The position numbers and the translations under genes were made by a program. Of a DNA stretch of 64,000 nucleotides, positions 17,479 to 24,329 are shown piece after piece (the first letter of the stretch is position 1; each line of letters starts with the position of its first letter). The stretch is taken from the NCBI RefSeq assembly GCF_003385895.1, contig NZ_QRDQ01000007.1, forward strand, positions 1,054,001-1,118,000, in the 5' to 3' direction. The notes under the pieces were generated by a model that saw only the letters and a list, made by a program, of their open reading frames with translations, was not told the DNA's origin and ran no database searches. This DNA comes from Flavobacterium cutihirudinis. GTDB taxonomy: Bacteria; Bacteroidota; Bacteroidia; Flavobacteriales; Flavobacteriaceae.

Positions 17479-18753
17479 ATGGAGCAACAAATAATATCAC
17501 TCAAAGAATCTAAAAGAAGAAAAATGCTTTTAGTTCTGCCTCTTATAATACTTCCTTTTATAACCATATTATTCTACATTTTAGGTGGTGGAAGAATGGA
17601 AGCAGAAACGGCCAAACGAGAAATCAAAAAGGGATTTAACTTTAATCTTCCCATTCCTAAATTTAAAGAAGATTCATCACTGGATAAAATGAGTTACTAC
17701 GACCAGGCAGCAGTCGATTCTATCAAATTGCAGGAACAAATTAAAAAAGACCCTAATTATTCCAATCAAAAAATATTTGAAGGATCAATAGATGATTTTA
17801 AAGATAAAGATTTAGGAAGAGGAACCAGTGCTTTTAACTCATCATCTTATCAAGATGCAAACGAACAGAAAGTTTATCAAAAACTTAAAGCACTTCAAAA
17901 AGTAATCAGCCAGCCTGCTGTACCTGATAATTATGGTCAGGATATGAGGGAGTTTGAAAACTATGGATCATCAAAAGGTGAATCAGATGCGATAAAAAAC
18001 TTAGAGCATATGATGTCACAAATGGGCACTTCGCAAGAACCTGATCCAGAACTAAAACAACTTGGTGGTATGCTGGAAAACATTCTGGATATTCAGCATC
18101 CATCACGTGTACAGGAAAAGTTAAAGCAAGCTTCAGAGATAAACAAAGGAAAAGTTTTTACTGTTAATCGTAAAAAAGATGTAGATAATACCACTTCACT
18201 ACAACAAAATATAGCATCTCCAAATCTTTTAAAATCAAACTCGTTTTATTCAATTGATGAAAATTTAGATTCTGAACCGCAGCAGAATTCAATCGAAGCA
18301 ATAATACATGAGACACAAACTATTGTAAACGGCTCAATTATAAAATTAAGATTAAAAACTGACGTATTTCTTCAGGGCATACTTATTCCTAAGAACACTT
18401 TTTTGTATGGCATGGCATCTTTAAAAGGAGAACGGCTGGAGGTTAAAATAAATAATATCCAGTATCAAAATTCAATTTTCCCTGTTGAACTCTCAGTTTA
18501 TGACTTAGATGGAATTGACGGGATCTATATTCCAGGAGCAATAAGCAGAGACGTAGCTAAGACCTCTGCGGACCGTTCTCTACAGACTTTAGGACTAAAT
18601 GGTGTTACCGACTCCTGGGGAGCACAGGCTGCGGAGATGGGAATTGAAGCTGCCAAAAGCCTGATGAGCAAAAAGATTAAACTTATAAAAGTTGTGGTAA
18701 AGGCTGGATATCAGGTTTTACTCTATGATGAAAAACAAAAGAATTTGAAATAA
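17479..18753 (+). CDS. traM: conjugative transfer protein TraM (VirB10-like)
   Basis: This 424-aa protein has a cytoplasmic start and one span (MLLVLPLIILPFITILFYIL). A long Gln/Lys-rich flexible periplasmic linker follows, then a C-terminal VirB10-like domain from about residue 270 (IEAIIHETQTIVNGSIIKLR). That domain contains the FLQGILIPKNTFLYGMASLK and YDLDGIDGIYIPGAISRDV blocks typical of TraM. VirB10-like proteins span the envelope and relay energy to the channel. It is followed 15 bp later by traN. Confidence 0.92.
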   Translation: MEQQIISLKESKRRKMLLVLPLIILPFITILFYILGGGRMEAETAKREIKKGFNFNLPIPKFKEDSSLDKMSYYDQAAVDSIKLQEQIKKDPNYSNQKIFEGSIDDFKDKDLGRGTSAFNSSSYQDANEQKVYQKLKALQKVISQPAVPDNYGQDMREFENYGSSKGESDAIKNLEHMMSQMGTSQEPDPELKQLGGMLENILDIQHPSRVQEKLKQASEINKGKVFTVNRKKDVDNTTSLQQNIASPNLLKSNSFYSIDENLDSEPQQNSIEAIIHETQTIVNGSIIKLRLKTDVFLQGILIPKNTFLYGMASLKGERLEVKINNIQYQNSIFPVELSVYDLDGIDGIYIPGAISRDVAKTSADRSLQTLGLNGVTDSWGAQAAEMGIEAAKSLMSKKIKLIKVVVKAGYQVLLYDEKQKNLK

Positions 18754-18768
18754 TTAAATCTTGAAAAA

Positions 18769-19617
18769 ATGAAAAATAATAATTGGATGAATTTGGTCTG
18801 CCTGCTTTTAAGTGTATTGTCGGGCTATGCACAATTGATAAATAGAGATTTAGATTTCAATCAGGATCAGTTTAAAAACGTGCAGATTGCTTATTCTAAA
18901 ACAACAAGCATAGTGTTTCCGTATTCGATAAAAAGTATAGATAAGGGCAGTCAGGATATTTTAATGCAAAAAGCAAAAGGAGTAGAAAATATTTTACTGC
19001 TGAAAGCGGCAAATCAGAATTTTATGCAGACCAATATTACTGTAGTTACAGCCGACAGTAGGTTATATGTCTTTGTTCTGAATTATGATGAGGTATGCCC
19101 GGATTTAAACATTAAGGCGGATAATAGTGCAATTGTAAATAACGATATTTTGTTTTCTCTCGATAATGAAAATCAAAAGAAAATTGAACAGTATTCTAAG
19201 CTTGCTTTATTTAAAAAGAAAAAAATAGGCGGTCTAAAGAGGTCAAGATTTGATATTAATCTTAGTGTGAACGGCATATTTATTCATCAGGATGTTCTTT
19301 ACTTCAGACTTGTTTTAGGTAACGCTTCAAAGATAAATTACGATATAGACCAGCTTCGTTTTTTTATTCGGGATCAGAGAAAATCTAAGCGTACTGCTTC
19401 ACAGGAAATAGAAATACTTCCGCTTTTTTCGACTTCCAACTCCATGCAGATTCCAGATAAATCTGAAGTGAATTTAGTCTATGCTTTATCAAAGTTTACT
19501 ATCCCTGAGAAAAAGTACCTTACGATTCAACTTATTGAAAAGGATGGTGGCAGACAATTAGAAATAGACATCAAGAATAATGATCTAATTGATCTTGATG
19601 TTCTTAACAGCTTTTAA
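18769..19617 (+). CDS. traN: conjugative transfer protein TraN (DUF4138, VirB9-like)
   Basis: This 282-aa protein has a signal peptide (LVCLLLSVLSGYAQ). A beta-rich body contains the DUF4138 hallmarks: KTTSIVFPYSIKSIDKGSQD, then VKAKGVEN-like and VVTADSRLYVFVLNYD blocks, and later the FRLVLGNASKINYDIDQLRF block. VirB9-like proteins form the outer-membrane-proximal core with TraM. It ends the recognisable core tra block; traO, traP and traQ are not seen downstream. Confidence 0.92.
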   Translation: MKNNNWMNLVCLLLSVLSGYAQLINRDLDFNQDQFKNVQIAYSKTTSIVFPYSIKSIDKGSQDILMQKAKGVENILLLKAANQNFMQTNITVVTADSRLYVFVLNYDEVCPDLNIKADNSAIVNNDILFSLDNENQKKIEQYSKLALFKKKKIGGLKRSRFDINLSVNGIFIHQDVLYFRLVLGNASKINYDIDQLRFFIRDQRKSKRTASQEIEILPLFSTSNSMQIPDKSEVNLVYALSKFTIPEKKYLTIQLIEKDGGRQLEIDIKNNDLIDLDVLNSF

Positions 19618-19645
19618 GAGAATAATAACTTTAAAATAATTTATC

Positions 19646-20449
19646 ATGAATCAGAAAAATTTAGAATTCCTAAAAGATCAGTTGAAATATACTGGATTTG
19701 GAGAAACGTTCGATCAGGATCTGAAAGAAAAGATGTTAAAAGGAGAGACAGAGTTTAAGATTATAAAAGAAGGTGTTTATGGAAAAGATGCAATGACTGC
19801 CGAACTGAATTTTAAAAAATCCGACCAAAGTGATCTGTACTTTTTTAATTCTTATCATGTGAATCTTAAAAAAGAAGAATCAAAAGAAGGATTAGAACAG
19901 ACTTTTTATATTAATAGCAACAGCAGTAATATTACCCTTAAAGAAGCTTATAATTTGATGGAAGGTCGTTCTGTAAATAAAGATCTTAAAACGAAGGAAG
20001 GTGAAGTGTATAATTCCTGGCTAAAAATTGACTTTAAGGAATCCGAGAGCAATGGAAACTTTAAAATAAATCATTACCATCAAAATTATGGGTACGATTT
20101 GGAAGCAAGTTTAGCAAAACATTCTATAAAGGAACTTGAAACACCTAAATACAAAGAAGATCTTTTAAATTCACTTAAAAAAGGTAATCTTCAGTCCGTA
20201 ACTTTTGTTGTTAGTGGAGTAGAAAGCAAACAGTATGTAGAGGCAAATCCACAATTTAAAACTGTAAATGTTTACGACGATAATTTACAAAGGATTAATC
20301 ATCGCGAGAGCAAGGACCAAAAGCAGGCGGAATCAAAAGAAAAGTCAGCTTCGAAAGAACAATCCCAGAAGCAGGATAGTGATGATGAAACTGATCAGAG
20401 GGAAAAGAAAACTGCTGCCCATAAAAGAAAGGCAGGTAAATCTGTATAG
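19646..20449 (+). CDS. element accessory protein, unknown (paralogue of next gene)
   Basis: This 267-aa soluble protein starts NQKNLEFLKDQLKYTGFGE and has a core containing LYFFNSYHVNLKKEES, LKEAYNLMEGRSVNKDL, YGYDLEASLAKHSIKELE and VEANPQFKTVNVYDDNL. It ends in a Lys/Gln/Ser/Glu-rich disordered tail. The core resembles, from memory, repeat units of DUF3945-type accessory proteins of Bacteroidetes mobile elements; this is unverified. It shares its core with the next gene. No membrane span, so probably cytoplasmic. Confidence 0.6.
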   Translation: MNQKNLEFLKDQLKYTGFGETFDQDLKEKMLKGETEFKIIKEGVYGKDAMTAELNFKKSDQSDLYFFNSYHVNLKKEESKEGLEQTFYINSNSSNITLKEAYNLMEGRSVNKDLKTKEGEVYNSWLKIDFKESESNGNFKINHYHQNYGYDLEASLAKHSIKELETPKYKEDLLNSLKKGNLQSVTFVVSGVESKQYVEANPQFKTVNVYDDNLQRINHRESKDQKQAESKEKSASKEQSQKQDSDDETDQREKKTAAHKRKAGKSV

Positions 20450-20477
20450 AAATTCTTAACCTCTAAAGTTTAAAATT

Positions 20478-21521
20478 ATGAATAATGAGGTTCATACAAA
20501 TAGACTGGAGTCAGAGATTGCTGGGTGGAATTCAAAAGAAGACCGACTGAAGAAACTTTTTAAATCAAGTTCATCGTTAGAAAATTCTCTATTAAAAGAG
20601 AAACTAAGGTTCTATGAAAGTATTTTATTGAAGTACAAGAATACAAATCAATTAGATGAACGTACTGCATTGCAGATTATAAGAAACGAACGAAACACTT
20701 TAATTAAGAAAATTTATCCGGACAGGTTTCGACAGTATTTCTATAAACTACTGAGCAAATTTGTTGTAGAAAGAATCAATGCTCAAAAAGAAAGCAGAGA
20801 GGAGCTAAAAAGCAATCAGTTGCTTGCAGATAATCTGGAACGTGCTGGTTTTAAAGATGCATACAATAAAGTTGATAGGTATATGAGGCTGGGGCAGGAT
20901 AAATTTACTGTTCCAATATCTTATTATCTTAATGAGCACGACCAGATGAATCATTCTCTTCATTTTATAAAAAATGAGCAGGGACATTATGATTTTAAAG
21001 GTTTTAACTCTAATCTCCATCATCAGAATGCTAATAACGAGAATAGGCAATACTATTTTAATGTTGACGAGGTAAAAGCTTTTAATTCAGAGCAGGCTTA
21101 CGAATTACTATCAGGTAGAGCAGTTTTAACAGCAGGGACTTGGAAACAATTAGACTTTAATCAAAAAGGAGTTGATAGTAATTATCAATTAAAAGAATTT
21201 CATGAATCATATGGCTTCAACATTGAAAAAAGTGTATCTGAATTATTTCTGAAGACTTCGGATCAATCGGAAATCAATTCTTTAATAGATTCTCTTAAAG
21301 AAGGCAGAAGAGAAGCAGTGACTTTAACCAAAGAAGGAAAGGAATGTAAGGTCTATATCGAAGCTAATCCTCAAAATAAGTGTCTGAATATTTACAATGA
21401 AAATTTAAGGAAGGTAACAATTGAAAGTTTGTTTAGAGTTAAAAGGGACGTCCCTTTGAAATTACAATCAAGTTTAAAAAGTCAAGATAACAAAGTCAAA
21501 AGTAAATGCAGAAAAATATAA
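20478..21521 (+). CDS. element accessory protein, unknown (paralogue of previous gene)
   Basis: This 347-aa protein has its own N-terminal helical region of about 120 residues (LENSLLKEKLRFYESILLKY). A core follows that aligns with the previous protein: LERAGFKDAYNKVDRYMRLG, SEQAYELLSGRAVLTAGTW, YGFNIEKSVSELFLKTSD and IEANPQNKCLNIYNENLRK. The two core domains are a duplication with the N-terminus added or lost. It ends 10 bp before the small gene at 21532. Function unknown. Confidence 0.6.
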   Translation: MNNEVHTNRLESEIAGWNSKEDRLKKLFKSSSSLENSLLKEKLRFYESILLKYKNTNQLDERTALQIIRNERNTLIKKIYPDRFRQYFYKLLSKFVVERINAQKESREELKSNQLLADNLERAGFKDAYNKVDRYMRLGQDKFTVPISYYLNEHDQMNHSLHFIKNEQGHYDFKGFNSNLHHQNANNENRQYYFNVDEVKAFNSEQAYELLSGRAVLTAGTWKQLDFNQKGVDSNYQLKEFHESYGFNIEKSVSELFLKTSDQSEINSLIDSLKEGRREAVTLTKEGKECKVYIEANPQNKCLNIYNENLRKVTIESLFRVKRDVPLKLQSSLKSQDNKVKSKCRKI

Positions 21522-21531
21522 AATAAAGGCT

Positions 21532-21816
21532 ATGGAAAATCTGAAAAGCTTACTGGACTTCTTTTCTGCAATTGAAAATGATTTTCGAATTAGTTCCACT
21601 CATATTGCAATTTATGCCGCACTGCTAAAGTATAGAGTTGAAAAAGGTTTTGTGAATCCTATACAGGTCTATAGACATGAAATAACTCCTTTGGCAAAAA
21701 TTTCTTCAGCTTACACTTATCATAAATGTATTCAGGAATTGAGTAGTTATGGATATATAAAGTACGAGCGGTCGTTTAAGAAAACACAAGGGAGTAAGAT
21801 TTATTTTTTTGAGTAA
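21532..21816 (+). CDS. small winged-helix-like protein
   Basis: This 94-aa protein has a pattern seen in small DNA-binding winged helices: RISSTHIAIYAALLKYRVEK, ITPLAKISSAYTYHKCIQEL and SSYGYIKYERSFKKTQGSKI. The middle helices would recognise DNA and the last hairpin would be the wing. It is the last gene before the operon terminator and may act as a regulator or in replication or mobilisation of the element. This is inferred from predicted fold only. Confidence 0.55.
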   Translation: MENLKSLLDFFSAIENDFRISSTHIAIYAALLKYRVEKGFVNPIQVYRHEITPLAKISSAYTYHKCIQELSSYGYIKYERSFKKTQGSKIYFFE

Positions 21817-21833
21817 TGTATTAATAAAAAACT

Positions 21834-21858
21834 AAAGCCCTTATAAGGGCTTTTTTTA
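21834..21858 (+). terminator. rho-independent terminator of the tra operon
   Basis: The stem AAAGCCC (21834-21840) with GGGCTTT (21847-21853) encloses a 6-nt loop and is followed by more T. It sits 17 bp after the stop at 21816. Confidence 0.85.
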
Positions 21859-21876
21859 TATAAAATATTTTTAGAG

Positions 21877-22041
21877 ATGGAAGATGAAGAGGAAAACACA
21901 AGAGGGAAAATAACCCCAGAGAAAGCTATGAATATGTTAAACTCTGAGGGTATGAATGTTACAATCGAAGAAGCAACTGAAATTTTGCTATTTTTACGAA
22001 AAATGGCTCATGTAGCCGTATCTAAATTTTTGGAGTCATGA
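21877..22041 (+). CDS. 54-aa protein coupled to the serine recombinase
   Basis: ATG 21877 to TGA 22039-22041 encodes a 54-residue acidic helical protein. It contains ITPEKAMNMLNSEG, VTIEEATEILLFLRKMA and HVAVSKFLES. Its stop overlaps the recombinase start in an ATGA (22038-22041), so translation is coupled. Small proteins with the same ITPEKA...EILxFLRK pattern precede serine recombinases in Bacteroidetes elements (recollection). Likely roles are a recombination directionality factor or a regulator of the recombinase; neither is shown here. Confidence 0.7.
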   Translation: MEDEEENTRGKITPEKAMNMLNSEGMNVTIEEATEILLFLRKMAHVAVSKFLES

Positions 22042-23588
22042 GTATTATAGCAGATTTATACATACGTGTAAGCACGGACGAACAAGCAGAAAAAGGTTAT
22101 TCGCAAAGAAATCAGGAAGAAGTTTTAAGGAAATATTGCTCAATAAATTATATTGAAGTGCGTAACGTTATTTATGAGGATCATTCCGCTAAGACATTTA
22201 ATAGACCACAATGGAATAAACTTTTACTGAATCTGAAAAAACAGAAAAACACAACTGATCTGGTCTTGTTTACCAAATGGGATCGTTTCAGCAGAAACGC
22301 CGGAGATGCCTATCAGATGATAAGTTTACTAAGAAAGTTAGGTGTAGAGCCTCAAGCGATTGAGCAACCTCTTGATTTGGCAATTCCAGAAAATAAAATG
22401 ATGCTGGCTTTTTACTTAGCGGCTCCTGAAGTTGAAAACGATCGTAGGGCTTTAAATACCTTTCATGGAATGAGAAGGGCGAAAAAAGAAGGTAGATATA
22501 TGGGTATTGCACCGTTTGGATATGCTAATAAATCCAAAGAAGACGGAAGTAAATATATTGCACTTGTAGAACCTGCCGCTTCTGTTATGCGCTGGATATT
22601 TGAAGAATTGGCTAAAGGAATATTCAATACAGAGCAAATATATCATATGGCTTGCAGAAGAGGATTTAAAAGAACTAAAAATAACATGTGGGGCCTAATA
22701 AGAAATCCTGTTTATTGTGGTAAAATATTTATACCAAAATATAAAGATGAAGAAAGCAGATTTGTTACAGGGCAGCATGAGCCACTTATTTCTGAAGGCC
22801 TTTTTTATAATGTACAAGATATCTTAGATGGAAAATCACGCCTTTACAGACCTAAAATTAAAACTGTCGTTGATTTCCCGTTAAGAGGCTTTTTTATCTG
22901 TCCAAAGTGCCAAAAGAAGCTGCAAGGAAGTAAATGTAAAGGAAGACACAAATACTATCATTATTACCACTGTGAAGCGCAATGTAAGTTTAGAATTAAC
23001 TCTGAAATCGCTAATGAACTTTTTATTGAAGATCTCAGTAAGTATCAGCCAATAGCTGAAGTTAAGAAATTATACAGCTCGATTTTATATGAAACACATC
23101 GTGATCTCGCAAATAATGCCGGCGAACAGAAAAGAAGACTTGTAGAACAGATAAAAGATTATGAACTCAGATTAAGCAATGCAAGAGATCTTCTTCTTAC
23201 ATCAAAAATTGAAGCTGATGATTATAAGCTAATGAAAGATGACTATGGTGCACGAATTGCAAACCTTGAACGTGAGCTATCAACAGTCACTAAAGATAAG
23301 CATAGTATTGAAGAGCTACTGGTAAAGGGGGTTGACAACCTTATCAAACTTAGTGATTCATATTTGAAAAGGGATTTATCTGATGCAAGAAGCCTAATTG
23401 GTTTAGTTTACCCCGAAAATTTTACAATTCACGAAAATAAAGTACAAACCGCTAGAGTGAACAAAATAGTGGAGTCTATTTACCTCATTAATAAACAGTT
23501 AAAAGCAAAAAAAAACGGGACAAAAGATGATTTTTATCTTTTGTCCCGAGAAGTGACCTCGACTGGATTCAAACCAGTAACCTTCTGA
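22038..23588 (+). CDS. large serine recombinase (element integrase)
   Basis: This 516-aa site-specific recombinase starts with a resolvase domain; YIRVSTDEQA contains the nucleophile Ser12, and TKWDRFSRNA the conserved arginines. The recombinase domain spans about residues 160-270 (GIAPFGYANK; GLIRNPVYCGKIF). A zinc ribbon begins near residue 287 (CPKC ... HCEAQC), and a coiled coil runs over about 355-430. These enzymes integrate and excise mobile elements without high-energy cofactors. The last residues are unusual: codons for KKNGTKDDFYLLSRE lie in the tRNA terminator hairpin, and the final 11 residues (VTSTGFKPVTF) with the stop lie in antisense tRNA-Arg sequence. The C-terminus is therefore set by the integration site or attP. 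Confidence 0.93.
   Translation: MSIIADLYIRVSTDEQAEKGYSQRNQEEVLRKYCSINYIEVRNVIYEDHSAKTFNRPQWNKLLLNLKKQKNTTDLVLFTKWDRFSRNAGDAYQMISLLRKLGVEPQAIEQPLDLAIPENKMMLAFYLAAPEVENDRRALNTFHGMRRAKKEGRYMGIAPFGYANKSKEDGSKYIALVEPAASVMRWIFEELAKGIFNTEQIYHMACRRGFKRTKNNMWGLIRNPVYCGKIFIPKYKDEESRFVTGQHEPLISEGLFYNVQDILDGKSRLYRPKIKTVVDFPLRGFFICPKCQKKLQGSKCKGRHKYYHYYHCEAQCKFRINSEIANELFIEDLSKYQPIAEVKKLYSSILYETHRDLANNAGEQKRRLVEQIKDYELRLSNARDLLLTSKIEADDYKLMKDDYGARIANLERELSTVTKDKHSIEELLVKGVDNLIKLSDSYLKRDLSDARSLIGLVYPENFTIHENKVQTARVNKIVESIYLINKQLKAKKNGTKDDFYLLSREVTSTGFKPVTF
23511..23548 (-). terminator. rho-independent terminator of tRNA-Arg, inside the recombinase ORF
   Basis: A perfect 13-bp stem (23516-23528 with 23536-23548) has a 7-nt loop. 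On the minus strand it is followed by a run of T (the A-tract 23508-23515 on plus). It lies 5 nt beyond the tRNA 3' end, so it ends tRNA-Arg transcription. The same bases encode the penultimate residues of the recombinase on the plus strand. Confidence 0.9.
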
Positions 23589-23627
23589 GCCGTAATCAGA
23601 TGCGCTATTCAGTTGCGCCACGAGGCC
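23554..23627 (-). tRNA. tRNA-Arg (anticodon ACG)
   Basis: A 74-nt cloverleaf can be drawn on the minus strand. The acceptor stem is GGCCTCG with CGAGGTC (one G-U), discriminator A at 23554. The D stem is GCGC/GCGC, the anticodon stem TCTGA/TCAGA with loop TTACGGC (anticodon ACG at 23591-23593), and the T stem ACTGG/CCAGT with loop TTTGAAT. CCA is not encoded. The gene has its own promoter at 23683-23712 and a terminator at 23511-23548. It marks the right boundary of the mobile element: the recombinase ORF ends within its anticodon stem. Confidence 0.95.
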
Positions 23628-23629
23628 TT

Positions 23630-23662
23630 TTGTTATCATTAAGCTATTTTTTTGTAGCTTTG
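23630..23662 (+). promoter_or_regulatory. promoter of apt
   Basis: The -33 TTG at 23630-23632 is followed after 22 nt by the -7 element TAGCTTTG (23655-23662), matching the Bacteroidetes pattern TAnnTTTG. The start codon of apt lies 79 bp downstream. It is back to back with the tRNA-Arg promoter. Confidence 0.5.
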
Positions 23663-23682
23663 TTGATTGCTTATTGCGGGTG

Positions 23683-23712
23683 CAAAGATAGACATAAATG
23701 TGAGATATACAA
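23683..23712 (-). promoter_or_regulatory. promoter of tRNA-Arg
   Basis: On the minus strand TTG (23712-23710), a 19-nt spacer and TATCTTTG (23690-23683) fit the Bacteroidetes consensus exactly. Transcription would start about 50 nt before the tRNA 5' end at 23627. Confidence 0.75.
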
Positions 23713-23740
23713 GAGAAAAATAACATAAAAATAAAAAAAA

Positions 23741-24253
23741 ATGCAGATTGAAAATTATATACGTGATATTCAAGACTTTCCAAAAGAAGGAATTTTGTTT
23801 AAAGATATCACGCCATTGCTAAATGACCCAATTGCGAGAAAAGAATGCCTTAAAATTTTAGTAGAATCATTAAAAGGACAAAAAATTGACAAAGTGGTAG
23901 GAGCGGAGAGTCGTGGCTTTTTCTTCGGAATGTTGTTAGCTCATGAATTAAATGCAGGCTTTATTCCGGTACGTAAGCCTAAGAAGTTGCCTTTTGACAC
24001 CATTTCTGCATCTTATCAATTAGAATATGGTTTTGATAGCTTAGAAATGCACACAGATGCAATAAAAATAGGTGATCGCGTTTTGATTCATGATGATGTT
24101 TTGGCAACCGGAGGAACCGCGAAAGCCGTTTGTGAATTAGTTGAAAGATTAGGAGGTGAAATTGTACAATGTAATTTTTTAATGGAACTATCTTTTCTTA
24201 ACGGAAGGGAAAAAATAAATAGCTATCCTATTTTTTCAGCTCTTACTTATTAA
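23741..24253 (+). CDS. apt: adenine phosphoribosyltransferase
   Basis: This 170-aa enzyme converts adenine and PRPP to AMP in purine salvage. It opens with IRDIQDFPKEGILFKDITPL, the Apt family start. GAESRGFFFG is a conserved loop, and the PRPP-binding motif is VLIHDDVLATGGTA near residue 120. Length is typical (about 170-180 aa). It is the first core gene to the right of the element boundary and is monocistronic, with a terminator shared with pheT on the opposite strand. Confidence 0.96.
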   Translation: MQIENYIRDIQDFPKEGILFKDITPLLNDPIARKECLKILVESLKGQKIDKVVGAESRGFFFGMLLAHELNAGFIPVRKPKKLPFDTISASYQLEYGFDSLEMHTDAIKIGDRVLIHDDVLATGGTAKAVCELVERLGGEIVQCNFLMELSFLNGREKINSYPIFSALTY

Positions 24254-24274
24254 GATGGAGTAAGTAAAAAATAA

Positions 24275-24310
24275 AAAATCCCAATTCTAAAATTATAGAA
24301 TTGGGATTTT
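24275..24310. terminator. bidirectional terminator between apt and pheT
   Basis: A perfect 15-bp stem (24275-24289 with 24296-24310) has a 6-nt loop, with A-rich and T-rich flanks on the two sides. It serves the convergent genes apt and pheT. Confidence 0.85.
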
Positions 24311-24329
24311 ATTTTGGTTGGAGTTTTTT

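Noticed and set aside
1-23588. Direct repeat of the tRNA-Arg 3' end that would mark attL
   Set aside because: I looked by eye for GGTTTGAATCCAG or its complement left of the recombinase and saw none; the left end is probably outside the window.
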